64,000 nucleotides of DNA, from positions 1-64,000 of the forward strand of contig NZ_VDCS01000002.1 in the NCBI RefSeq assembly GCF_006265225.1, in the 5' to 3' direction. Below are positions 1 to 7,910 of this stretch, piece by piece. The first letter of the stretch is position 1. Every line of letters starts with the position of its first letter. The translations under genes were made by a program, and so were the position numbers. The DNA comes from Allotamlana fucoidanivorans. GTDB lineage: Bacteria > Bacteroidota > Bacteroidia > Flavobacteriales > Flavobacteriaceae. A model generated the notes under the pieces. It searched no databases. It was not told the origin of the DNA and saw nothing but the letters and a program-made list of their open reading frames with translations.

Positions 1-71
1 GTGCAATCAATCTATACAACCAAATTAGATTACATGTATCTTTAGACTATAAAACACCAAATATGGTATAT

Positions 72-1385
72 TTAAAAACAGCGTAAATCAATTTTTAACC
101 TGTAGCCATATTTCAGGACTAGACATGAATCAGATAGATTGCCGAGTCCAATTGCTCTTCTGTGAAAGAATCTTTTATTAATAAAGCCATGTGTTTGACC
201 GTTGATAGTGAAAATTATTCCTTCATCTTTGACATATTTTTGGGTTGGCTTTTTATTAGTAGAAAAATCTTTCTTAAAAGCATACACTTTCATTTTCATT
301 TTTTCACCTAATACACTAATATCATGAGATGAAGGCCATTCCTCACTCTCAAGATTATTTCGTTTATCTTCTTCTAATCTTACTGATAAACCATTCAAAG
401 TTGTTTCAGCTGAATTAGCTTGATAGCCTTCTCTTCTTTCATACAACCTTATAGGCAATGCTAATGAAGGCATTAGAAGAGATAGCCTGTTATAAGGATC
501 CAAAGTTAAGTTCGTTCTCAACCCTTCCATTTGATATTCGTAGAGCTTTATATAAGAACCAAAAAGCATTGGGTTCTCATGAGCAATTGGGTATTTTCCT
601 GGAAGAATAGGAAGAGATTCAGAAGTAAATTGGAAAACTTGGTTTGAATTAGATTCTTGATTTATTGGATTAACTAAATAAACATATCTTGAACTTTTGT
701 AATTACCGTCAGGATATATTCTTTTTACGATTGTAAAACCCCATTTATCATTTGAAGAATCATTTTCATCTACAGGTAGAGAAGGGTTTCTTTTAGTTAA
801 TATTAATTGTAAATTTCTTTTTCCACAGAAACGTAGCACTCCTGTACTTCCCATATTAAACTTTCCTTGTACAAATGGTATCTTCAATTTATTCTTTTCA
901 CCTATTGATAAAAAAGTTTTAGGCATTTTATTTGGTGTCTGACCTTCACCATCATCAAATATTGAATAACAAGCATAACCTTTTTTTGCTGTATTACCAG
1001 TAGCAACAAGTCCAATTCTATTGGCAAGTTTTGTTCTTTCTGTTGGTGTTATGTTATATAACATTCCGTTATGGATATCAAAAAATTGTGACACAGCTTT
1101 TCGTATCGTCTTTGGAGCTTCAGAGCTTTCTGGATTAATACTATTGTTAAGACATTCAGAAGTAAGCACAGAATCAACAGAATTAATTAATTTTTCTACT
1201 AATGCTGCTTCAGGTCTACTTTGTTGCGCGCCAATAGTTGAGTAGTTGTTTTCTTTATCACCATACAATCTCCATGCACTATCATTATCCCAAAGTTCCT
1301 TTGATGATAAGATATTAATAACTTGTTGTTCTGAATTAGCGCTTACAAGACTTAAAGCAAAATCAATCAATTCTTTGTTATTCAT
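72..1385 (-). CDS. GHKL (Hsp90/MutL/MORC-like) ATPase, C-terminus apparently truncated
   Basis: The protein has the signatures of the GHKL ATP-binding fold: an N-box-like helix (E64, N68, D71 in EKLINSVDS), a DDGEG box at residues 144-148 and a glycine-rich lid GKFNMGSTG at 174-182. Such ATPases occur in bacterial restriction and defence loci as relatives of eukaryotic MORC proteins. A small ORF lies 11 bases upstream on the same strand, which suggests a two-gene operon. From memory, relatives continue well past the RRFFxRRAVGL..L.DSLLV segment. Here the match stops after residues FFHRRAIGLGNLSDSCLV, and about 15 unrelated residues and a stop follow. The other two reading frames stop within a few codons, so this looks like a rearranged or truncated 3' end rather than a single frameshift. 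Activity is therefore doubtful. The fold is fairly sure; the biological role is inference. Confidence 0.7.
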   Translation of the reverse strand: MNNKELIDFALSLVSANSEQQVINILSSKELWDNDSAWRLYGDKENNYSTIGAQQSRPEAALVEKLINSVDSVLTSECLNNSINPESSEAPKTIRKAVSQFFDIHNGMLYNITPTERTKLANRIGLVATGNTAKKGYACYSIFDDGEGQTPNKMPKTFLSIGEKNKLKIPFVQGKFNMGSTGVLRFCGKRNLQLILTKRNPSLPVDENDSSNDKWGFTIVKRIYPDGNYKSSRYVYLVNPINQESNSNQVFQFTSESLPILPGKYPIAHENPMLFGSYIKLYEYQMEGLRTNLTLDPYNRLSLLMPSLALPIRLYERREGYQANSAETTLNGLSVRLEEDKRNNLESEEWPSSHDISVLGEKMKMKVYAFKKDFSTNKKPTQKYVKDEGIIFTINGQTHGFINKRFFHRRAIGLGNLSDSCLVLKYGYRLKIDLRCF

Positions 1386-1396
1386 ACTATATTCTA

Positions 1397-1627
1397 TTAA
1401 AAGTTAAACTTACTATTTCCCTTTTCAATGTTTTGCCTAAATGAATTTTCTACATATTTCAATTTAGATCTTAAAACATTGATCATTTTATCTATATCTT
1501 CCTTATTATATTCATAATTGTTCCTATTGGAACATTTAGAAAGGCTATCAAATGTGTCAAGAATTTTTTGCACTCTATTTGAAGCAACTTTCTCAAATCT
1601 TTGTCTTTTAGTGTTTAACTTTGTCAT
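1397..1627 (-). CDS. Small conserved partner protein of the GHKL ATPase
   Basis: This 76-residue basic protein lies directly upstream of the GHKL ATPase gene with 11 bases between them. It has an N-terminal basic helix (KRQRFEKVASNRVQKIL) and a central NRNNYEYNKEDIDKMINVLR segment. I recall a similar short protein (R..F..LA..R....L..I..L.NRS.YEY...DV.KI) recurring beside GHKL ATPases in defence loci, so I take it as a real gene. No enzymatic motif is visible; it reads as two or three amphipathic helices, perhaps an adaptor or DNA-binding subunit. A TATATTTG element matching the Bacteroidetes -7 box (minus strand, 1647-1654) sits about 20 bases upstream of the start. The function is unknown. 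Confidence 0.6.
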   Translation of the reverse strand: MTKLNTKRQRFEKVASNRVQKILDTFDSLSKCSNRNNYEYNKEDIDKMINVLRSKLKYVENSFRQNIEKGNSKFNF

Positions 1628-1724
1628 ATTTAGGAGAATTATATTGCAAATATATAATTATATATACTATATATGACTAAATATAGTATAAAGTTATTAA
1701 CATATATATATTATTTATTGTTGA

Positions 1725-2514
1725 CCTCATAAAACTTTGATCAAAACAATAGGAGAGTGGAGCGTCCATATTTTAGGGGTTTAGTTACTCTTTTTATTGG
1801 TATTACTGCTTTTTAAGGTATTTTCTTTATCAGTCTTGGTTAGTTACAATGTTTCCTAAAATATAGCGTAACGAGCCGTTAATTGTTTCCAAAGTTTTAT
1901 GTAGTCTTGATTTTTTTGTTTCTTTTTTTATCAAGAAAAAAAGATAAATAAAACCTTAAGAAGTTCTACAGTTTAATTTCTATTTTACATAATACTAGAA
2001 GTTACAATTAAAAGAATATTCTTATAGAGGATAGAATAAAGCAAGTGTACAGAAATTTTAAGCAAGGAATTGAGCAAGGGAAAATTTTGTACTGTTGCGT
2101 AATGCTAATGAGAAGTTTCTGAAAACTTTTTACAACGAGAATTTCAATTACAGACGAATTATAAATACGAAACTAAAAGCATTTGCTTTTTTTGGCGTTG
2201 GCAAGCGATGGATAATTGTGTGTAAAATTAATTGTGATAACAATTTGATTTTATAAAACAATCGAGCGTTTGATAGCGGCAATTTTACATAATGGCAAAT
2301 TATAGCTACAAATGACTTTCCTTATAAATCTAAAATCATAATCAGTGAGAATCGCGTATTTCAAATTTTAATGACCCAAGTACTTATTATTAAAAAGAAT
2401 TACTGCATTTTCTGGGATATTTTACATAGTATAGAATTATAGCTTACAAATGGCATACAACACCTAAACAACAAATATTGACATTTGTACTATAATGTTC
2501 TCGCGTTATGTAAC
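1725..2514 (+). repeat. Left copy (A) of a ~700-790 bp imperfect direct repeat bracketing the ParB/R-M module
   Basis: This is most of the 1.08 kb non-coding stretch between the small protein gene and the ParB-like gene. It matches 7051-7747 in the same orientation as a series of collinear blocks. These are the start (CCTCATAAAA.TTTG), 1850-1935 against 7174-7260, 2194-2313 against 7447-7565 (about seven mismatches over roughly 119 bases), 2370-2450 against 7602-7685, and an end block around ACATTTGTACTATAAT. No convincing ORF lies inside. The remaining bases 2515-2709 hold only the leader of the ParB-like gene. Confidence 0.8.
2282..2514. repeat. Inverted-repeat (MITE-like) substructure inside repeat A
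   Basis: A motif of about 35 bases, TTTTACATAAT..(G)CAAATTATAG.(T)ACAAATG, occurs forward near 2282-2313 and, in variant form, at 2420-2451. It recurs in reverse complement near 2481-2514 (CATTTGTACTATAAT...GTTATGTAA). The outer copies could act as terminal inverted repeats of an element of roughly 230 bp. No transposase is encoded in it. Confidence 0.5.
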
Positions 2515-2709
2515 TTGAGCTTTGGATAAAAGCGATAAGTTCTTACTACAGTTTCTTTAAAAATTTTACTTCAAAAGTTTCTCTTCTATGTAATGGAACA
2601 CTCTTTACACGAAACGACAGTAGGAGAGTAGTGTAATGTGTGTGCAATGATTTTTAAATATAATTCTTCAATATATATTCATATCTTTAAAATCTTAAAA
2701 TCAATATTA

Positions 2710-3897
2710 ATGTCTGAAGAATTTGCAGGAAAAGGTCGAAAGAGACCGCAGTTAAATATACCTATAGACCAACTTTTAGTGGACAATGAAAATCCGAGAC
2801 TTGCCGAAGAGTATTTAGGTGGTGAACAAGAGGAAATAATCAATGTATTATATGAACAATTTGATTTGGAAGAATTAGCATTTTCAATGGTATCTAACGG
2901 TTATTTTGATGAGGAGCCTATTGTGGTAGTTCCTACTGATTTGCCTAAAGAATTTGATCCTGACAATTATAAAAATACAAATGAATTGCAAGTTGCTCTT
3001 GAAGAATTATCCAATAAGGATAAAATTACATTTAGAGTTTTAGAAGGTAATAGAAGAACTGCCACAATCAAAATACTTTTAGATAATCCCTTAAGAAAAA
3101 AATTAGATGTAGATGAAGATTTTCCAAAAGTAGAAGAAAAACATATTATAGAAGATCTAAAACAAATTCCGGCAATAGTTTATTTAAATGAAGAAGATGT
3201 TTCTCCATATCTTGGAATTAGGCATATAGCAGGAAATTTAAGATGGGAAGCTTTTGCAAAGGCTGTTTACTTGCATAAGCAGATAGAATCAGAAGCTAAA
3301 AAATCAAATATTACAATTGATGAAAGTATTTCAATCATTAGAAAAAGAACTGCAGATAGAACAGATTCAATCAAAAAACAATATGCTGCTTATAAAATAT
3401 TGAAAGAATTAGAGAATGATTACGATTTTAATGTTAAGCAGATTAAGAATAGATTTTCCTTAATTATTGAGATAACCAATAAACCAGATATACGTGATTA
3501 TTTGGAGTTGAAACATTATAATAAAATTAATTTTGATAGTAATATAATTAACAGCGGTAATCATAAAAAATTTTTACAAGTTTTTACCTGGGTTTTTGGT
3601 AATGGAACAGATATCGAACCATTATTCAAGGATAGCAGGCTAATAGGTCGTAGGTTAGCACCAATTTTAGCAGATGAAAATTCAACAGAATATTTAATTA
3701 AACATGGTAATATAGAAGAAGCATATGAGAGGAGTGGAGGTGAAGAGAGGTTTTTTAATCAACAGATTTATGATGCACAACGAAAAATAGAAAACTCCCT
3801 TTCGATTGCATATAAGTTTAAGGGTAATCAAACATCTTTAAATCAAGTACAAAGTTTAATGGATGCAGTAAAAGCATTATTTGAAACATTGAAGTAG
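2710..3897 (+). CDS. ParB-like N-terminal domain protein of a defence-type cassette
   Basis: The frame is open from a GTG at 2638, but the extra 24 residues are low-complexity. Translation most likely starts at the ATG at 2710 (MSEEFAGKGRKRPQL), giving 395 residues. The N-terminal third resembles the ParB/sulfiredoxin-like fold: a strand and helix with IPIDQLLVDNENPRL, the D/N-x-NPR element, then LEGNRRTATIKILL, the E-G-N-R-R box at which ParB-fold enzymes bind nucleotide. The remaining 250 residues are helical, charged and unassigned. The stop lies four bases before the next gene, so the two are surely co-transcribed. A TATCTTTA near-match to the -7 box lies at 2682-2689. It is not a chromosome-segregation ParB: it lacks the HTH and ParA context. 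Activity as a nuclease, NTPase or DNA-binding subunit is inference. Confidence 0.7.
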   Translation: MSEEFAGKGRKRPQLNIPIDQLLVDNENPRLAEEYLGGEQEEIINVLYEQFDLEELAFSMVSNGYFDEEPIVVVPTDLPKEFDPDNYKNTNELQVALEELSNKDKITFRVLEGNRRTATIKILLDNPLRKKLDVDEDFPKVEEKHIIEDLKQIPAIVYLNEEDVSPYLGIRHIAGNLRWEAFAKAVYLHKQIESEAKKSNITIDESISIIRKRTADRTDSIKKQYAAYKILKELENDYDFNVKQIKNRFSLIIEITNKPDIRDYLELKHYNKINFDSNIINSGNHKKFLQVFTWVFGNGTDIEPLFKDSRLIGRRLAPILADENSTEYLIKHGNIEEAYERSGGEERFFNQQIYDAQRKIENSLSIAYKFKGNQTSLNQVQSLMDAVKALFETLK

Positions 3898-3901
3898 ATT
3901 T

Positions 3902-4744
3902 ATGAATATCCCTTTACCTGACTTTAATTCTATTAGCCAAATATGCGACTGGATTGAGTTGTACATTCTTTGTGATTCGACTCGTCTTTCCAAATCCAAA
4001 TTAAACAATTTGTTAAATTCTTATGGAGTTTATGGAACAGATGTATTAATTACAGATGTTATGGCAGAACTATCAAGAAGAGAATTTATGATGGGTGAAG
4101 GTTCTGCATTTAGAATTGATAACCGCGGGGTTATTAGAAGAAATGGTTATATATGGGAAGATATTCCAGAATATGTAATGTGCTTAATTTTTTCTCTGCA
4201 AGGAGTTAAAAAAATAAAAGGTGATGATGATGGTACAAAATTATTTGAAAGAATTGGAAAAGATGTTATTGCATCATATTTAGATGGAAAAGCTATTGTT
4301 TTGGGATTTCCGAATGATACAGGATTAAATCAACAACTGATTGACTTTTCAATTGCTTCTAATGAAATAAAATCCAAAGATAGAAATCCAGCTAACACTG
4401 ATAAGGATAAAGGAGTAGATATAATTGGCTGGAAATCGCATAGTGACAAAAGAAATAATCAAATTGTATTATTGATCCAAGCAGCTGCAGGATATCACTG
4501 GAATCTTAAAAAAGCTATTTCTAAAAACGCTTGGAGAGATTTTATTCTTTGGTCAGCTCCATTTAACATTGGTATTATCATTGTCAGTACACTAGATGAG
4601 ATAAAATTTGAAAAGGCAAGGGATGATTATGATAATGTCTTTGATAGGATTCGAATATTTATAGCTCTTTACAAGAAAAATCACACCATAGACAATGAAT
4701 TAAGACAATTAGTTCGAGAATGGTGTGTAAAAGAATTAAATTAA
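3902..4744 (+). CDS. Putative PD-(D/E)XK-like nuclease paired with the ParB-like protein
   Basis: This 280-residue protein begins four bases after the ParB-like gene. The N-terminal 90 residues look like a small helical, winged-helix-like module. The C-terminal half has a layout that fits a PD-(D/E)XK core: helix residue E116 in LFERIGKDVIASYL, then KGVDIIGWK with D173, a short turn, and the strand QIVLLIQAAAGYHW with Q193 where the second acidic residue would be. The usual lysine two residues later is alanine (A195), so the catalytic lysine may come from elsewhere (K204/K205) or be missing. I recall similar GVD..AW...GQC..G..W segments in nuclease-like proteins of restriction loci. The fold assignment is by eye and moderate; the exact family is not recognised. 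Confidence 0.5.
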   Translation: MNIPLPDFNSISQICDWIELYILCDSTRLSKSKLNNLLNSYGVYGTDVLITDVMAELSRREFMMGEGSAFRIDNRGVIRRNGYIWEDIPEYVMCLIFSLQGVKKIKGDDDGTKLFERIGKDVIASYLDGKAIVLGFPNDTGLNQQLIDFSIASNEIKSKDRNPANTDKDKGVDIIGWKSHSDKRNNQIVLLIQAAAGYHWNLKKAISKNAWRDFILWSAPFNIGIIIVSTLDEIKFEKARDDYDNVFDRIRIFIALYKKNHTIDNELRQLVREWCVKELN

Positions 4745-4892
4745 CACATTAGGAATATTACTGACTTAATAGTAATGCTTCACTCTGATTCTCAATAATA
4801 ATCTTCTTCTTAATGAGAATTATTAAAACCTATATTTTCTAAAATATTTTTAATCACAAATGATAATAACATTTGATAAGTTTTCATTGATG

Positions 4893-4921
4893 TTACTTAT
4901 AGTCTGTAGATTTAGAGTATA
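4893..4921 (+). promoter_or_regulatory. Candidate C-box operator upstream of the controller gene
   Basis: Two imperfect half-palindromes follow one another: TACTTATAGT (4893-4902) and AGATTTAGAGT (4908-4918), separated by a CTGT-type spacer. This resembles the GACTnnnAGTC C-box pairs bound by controller proteins of type II restriction-modification systems. It lies 20-50 bases before the ATG of the XRE-family gene at 4942, where autoregulatory C-boxes are found. A TACTTTTA -7-like box (4931-4938) follows. The match is by eye. Confidence 0.45.
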
Positions 4922-4941
4922 CAAAAAGATACTTTTAAAAC

Positions 4942-5148
4942 ATGAAAATTGAAACAAAATTCGGCTTGAAAATCAAGTATTTGAGAAATGAATTATTTAT
5001 TTCCCAAGAAGAGCTCGCGCATAGAAGTGAATTACACAGAACATATATCAGTTCTGTTGAGTTAGGAAAAAGAAATATTTCCATTAGAAATATTGAAAAA
5101 CTCGCAAAAGCATTGGAAGTAAATATTATTGAATTATTTAAAGATTAG
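4942..5148 (+). CDS. XRE-family controller (C) protein of the restriction-modification system
   Basis: This 68-residue protein is essentially a single helix-turn-helix domain of the Cro/C1/XRE type. It has FGLKIKYLRNELFISQEELAHR (helices 1-2), SELHRTYISSVELGKRNIS (recognition helix) and a closing LAKALEVNIIELFKD helix. Size, sequence and position are those of C proteins such as C.PvuII. These dimerise on C-boxes, activate their own operon and delay restriction enzyme synthesis until the host is methylated. The stop is two bases before the ATG of the restriction-methylase ORF, so the two are translated from one message. A candidate C-box lies upstream. In most C systems the methylase is a separate gene; here it sits in the same ORF as the presumed nuclease. 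Confidence 0.8.
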   Translation: MKIETKFGLKIKYLRNELFISQEELAHRSELHRTYISSVELGKRNISIRNIEKLAKALEVNIIELFKD

Positions 5149-5150
5149 AA

Positions 5151-7058
5151 ATGGCAGGTAACGAAATTGAAACAATAAAATATTTGTTTTTGCGTAAAGA
5201 CGAAATAATTTTAAATCATTTAGGAAAACTTACGGATATAGGTGCGCCAGAAAAGGATGGTAGTATTACTAATGTTGAATCTTATAAAGAGATTAATAAG
5301 ATTTCTACTGAAAACTCCAGTAAGAAAGCCGATGTATATTTAAATAATAAAGGTATTTCTTTTAAACAAAAGGGCGCAAGTTTTCCATTTAATAGATTAC
5401 AAAGAGCTGAACTATTAAAAGTTTTTGAATTTTTAAAATTTGAAAATCCAGAGGACCAATTGGATTCAGTAGACCAAGTTGTTGATGACTTTCATAATGG
5501 AAATTTAGCAAGAAGAGCAAGACCTTGGAAAGAACTTTTTACTGAAGAACAGTTTAAAGCTCTTACAAAATTTCTTATGATGGATGGTAGTCCAAATCAT
5601 GGAATATCAAATAACAAAGCTGAATTCATATTAACATCTCCAAAAATTATAAATAAAGATGATGATATCGATGTTTACACCTTTGATGAATATTTCGAAT
5701 CATTCAAAAATGAATTAGCATTTTCTATTAGAAGAGTTTGGTTTGGACAAAGTAGTGATAGTGAACATGGCAGAGCAAAGGGTTTAGTTAAAAAACCTGG
5801 AAATCAAAAATGGGTTTATGATACAATAAGTGGACAACCAGGAATATCAAAAAAAACAGGAAAAAGATGGAGAGATGAAGTTTTAGAAAAAGATAGAAAA
5901 ACTGTTTACATCATTTTTGTTGAAAAAATAAAAAAAAGTAAAAAAAAAGTAAAAAATAAACTAAATTTGAATACTATAAGTAACATAAATATGAATGTAA
6001 TTTCTTTTTTTGCAGGTGCAGGTGGACTTGATTTAGGTTTTCAAAGAGCTGGATTTAATGTTGATTGGGCTAATGAATATGATAAAGAAATATGGGAAAC
6101 ATATCAGAAAAATCATCCACATACTTTTTTAGATAAAAGGAGTATGAGAAATATTCCAATTTCTGAAATTCCCGATAAAGCTATGGGAATTATTGGTGGC
6201 CCACCTTGTCAAAGCTGGAGTGAAGCAGGCGCATTGCGAGGCATTAATGACAAAAGAGGACAACTCTTTTATAATTTCATTGAAGTTCTTGAAGAAAAGC
6301 AACCATTATTTTTTCTTGCAGAAAATGTATCTGGAATGCTTTCTCCAAGACACAAAGAAGCATTGAGTAATATTAAAGATATGTTCAAGAATGCTGGAGT
6401 TGGTTATGATTTATCTTTTGAATTATTAAATGTTGCTGATTTTGGTGTTCCTCAAGATCGACAGAGAGTATTTTTTATAGGTTTCAGAAGAGATTTGAAT
6501 ATTGATTTTAAGTTCCCAAAAAAGCATGCAAAAAAAGTCACGTTGGAAGAAGCCATTGGAGATTTGAAAAATACTGTTTTACCAGCACGAGAGAAGAATT
6601 ATACTAATGGTGAAGATTGTAAAATTTTAAATCATGAGTACATGATTGGTAATTTTTCTACAATCTTTATGTCTCGAAATAGAGTTAGAAGTTGGGATGA
6701 ACAATCATTTACAATTCAAGCAGGAGGAAGGCATGCTCCAATACACCCACAAGCGCCAAAAATGAAATTTATTGAACAGAATAAAAGAATTTTTGTTCCT
6801 GGCAAAGAACATCTTTATAGACGTTTGAGTATTAGAGAATGTGCAAGAATACAGACCTTTCCTGATGACTTTAAATTTTATTATAATAACGTTACAGCTG
6901 GTTATAAAATGATTGGTAACGCTGTTCCAGTAGAAATGGCACATATTTTAGCTAATCAAATTAAACTTCATTTAGAATCAAAAGGAATAACAGAATATAT
7001 TGAGGTTAAAAGTAACAAATCTGTTACTAAACCTGAAGCTGTAGAAGCGGCCTCATAA
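5151..7058 (+). CDS. Fused restriction endonuclease and cytosine-C5 DNA methyltransferase (HaeIII-like, probably GGCC)
   Basis: The 635-residue ORF has two parts. Residues 281-635 are a complete m5C methyltransferase. Its motifs are I FFAGAGGLDLGF (286-297), IV GGPPCQSW with nucleophile C353, VI ENV, VIII QDRQRVF, IX RRLSIRECARIQ and X GYKMIGNAVP. The target-recognition region (NHEYMIGN.STIFMSRNRVR, HPQAPKM) strongly recalls M.HaeIII, implying GGCC specificity. Residues 1-280 have no methylase motif. They contain KADVYLNNKGISFKQKG (D61, K72), plausible for a PD-(D/E)XK nuclease core, so I take them as the cognate restriction enzyme. A lysine-rich linker encoded by A8, A9 and A6 tracts (5930-5956) joins the halves, and an in-frame ATG at 5991 begins exactly at the canonical methylase N-terminus. 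The ORF may therefore yield a fusion, a free methylase and, after slippage, a free nuclease. The methylase call is very sure; the nuclease half is likely. Confidence 0.85.
   Translation: MAGNEIETIKYLFLRKDEIILNHLGKLTDIGAPEKDGSITNVESYKEINKISTENSSKKADVYLNNKGISFKQKGASFPFNRLQRAELLKVFEFLKFENPEDQLDSVDQVVDDFHNGNLARRARPWKELFTEEQFKALTKFLMMDGSPNHGISNNKAEFILTSPKIINKDDDIDVYTFDEYFESFKNELAFSIRRVWFGQSSDSEHGRAKGLVKKPGNQKWVYDTISGQPGISKKTGKRWRDEVLEKDRKTVYIIFVEKIKKSKKKVKNKLNLNTISNINMNVISFFAGAGGLDLGFQRAGFNVDWANEYDKEIWETYQKNHPHTFLDKRSMRNIPISEIPDKAMGIIGGPPCQSWSEAGALRGINDKRGQLFYNFIEVLEEKQPLFFLAENVSGMLSPRHKEALSNIKDMFKNAGVGYDLSFELLNVADFGVPQDRQRVFFIGFRRDLNIDFKFPKKHAKKVTLEEAIGDLKNTVLPAREKNYTNGEDCKILNHEYMIGNFSTIFMSRNRVRSWDEQSFTIQAGGRHAPIHPQAPKMKFIEQNKRIFVPGKEHLYRRLSIRECARIQTFPDDFKFYYNNVTAGYKMIGNAVPVEMAHILANQIKLHLESKGITEYIEVKSNKSVTKPEAVEAAS
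5930..5956 (+). repeat. Homopolymer A8-A9-A6 tract at the endonuclease/methylase junction
   Basis: Runs of eight, nine and six A residues separated by GT occupy the codons for the KKSKKKVKN linker. Losing one A from the nine-base run (5940-5948) brings TAA in frame straight after it. Gaining one brings TAA in frame a few codons later. An insertion, a deletion or transcriptional slippage here would release the N-terminal half alone. The ATG at 5991 lies 35 bases downstream. Confidence 0.75.
5991..5993 (+). other. Possible internal start codon for free methyltransferase
   Basis: This in-frame ATG (codon 281) opens MNVISFFAGAGGLD, where a stand-alone HaeIII-type methyltransferase would begin. 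Starting here gives 355 residues, close to the roughly 330 usual for the family. No clear Shine-Dalgarno sequence is visible, which is normal in Flavobacteriaceae. Confidence 0.45.
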
Positions 7059-7747
7059 AATTTTGGTTAAAACAATAGGCGAGTGTGACGATTATATTTT
7101 AGGGGTCAAGCAATAAAGTTTCTTATATATTTCTATTTTACATAATATTTCTACATAATTTTAATAGTTCTAGATGTTTCCTAAAATATAGTGGAGCGAG
7201 CCGTTAATTGTTTCCAAAATTATATGCAGCCTTGATTTTTTGTTTCTTTTGCATCAAGGCAAAAGATAACGCACAAAAAGAAAACTTTAATTGAAGTTCT
7301 ACATAGAACAAGTGTATAGAAATTTTCTCGCAGAGAAATTTTATACTCTTGTGGCAACTTGAGGAGAATCTCGTAAAATTTTTTTTGACGTACATTTTAT
7401 CAAATACGCTAATTTTAAAACAGCGCAATAAGTGAAGCTCTTATATGGCGTTGGCAAGCGATGGATAATTGTGTGTAAAATAAATTGTGCTAACAATTTG
7501 ATTTTATAAAACAATCGAGCGCTTGGTAGCGGCTATTTTACATAACGGCAAATTATAGATACAAATGAACTAACACTGCGTTACAGACCGATTAAAAAAG
7601 TTTAATGACCCAAGCAGGATGTTTCTTTAGTATTTCCAAACTTTCTGGGATATTTTACATAATAGAGAATTATAGCTATCAAATGTACATTTGGGATAAA
7701 CAACTATACAAACACATTTGTACTATAATTTATATTATGTAAAATAG
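7051..7747 (+). repeat. Right copy (B) of the direct repeat bracketing the module
   Basis: This copy begins eight bases before the end of the methyltransferase stop codon and fills most of the 0.85 kb gap up to the VTT-family gene. It is collinear with 1725-2514. A second inverted pair of the TTTTACATAA...ATTATAG.ACAAATG motif lies at about 7531-7566 (forward) and 7711-7747 (reverse), with a further forward copy at 7649-7685. A 74-codon minus-strand reading frame inside (7204-7428) looks fortuitous. Nothing else was seen between 7748 and 7910. Confidence 0.8.
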
Positions 7748-7910
7748 TATTTTTTAAAACATTGATAATCAAACACCTGTATTATTTCGAAATTGGTTTT
7801 ATTAATTAATAAACAGCATTTGTGTTTATAAATAACACCTACACTCTAATATTAGTAGTAAACTGAAAAAACAAATGTTATATTTGCTCTCCCAAGTTAA
7901 GCCATACATT

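Noticed and set aside
2638-2709. GTG-initiated 24-residue extension of the ParB-like protein
   Set aside because: The extra residues are an AT-driven low-complexity run, and the ATG at 2710 starts a typical hydrophilic N-terminus.
2710-3897. Chromosome or plasmid partitioning ParB and hence a plasmid origin
   Set aside because: There is no ParA, no parS-like site and no HTH region, and the surrounding genes are chromosomal housekeeping genes.
4788-4820. ATTCTCA...TGAGAAT inverted repeat after the nuclease-like gene as a terminator
   Set aside because: It is only a 7-bp stem with a 19-base loop and no T tract, so it is too weak to call.
5151-7058. Type IIG (single-chain adenine methylase-nuclease) interpretation
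   Set aside because: The methylase motifs are those of cytosine-C5 enzymes (PPCQSW, QDRQRVF), not NPPY-type adenine methylases.
7204-7428. 74-codon minus-strand reading frame in the right flanking repeat
   Set aside because: It lies wholly in repeat B, has biased F/K/S composition and is not preserved as an open frame in repeat A.
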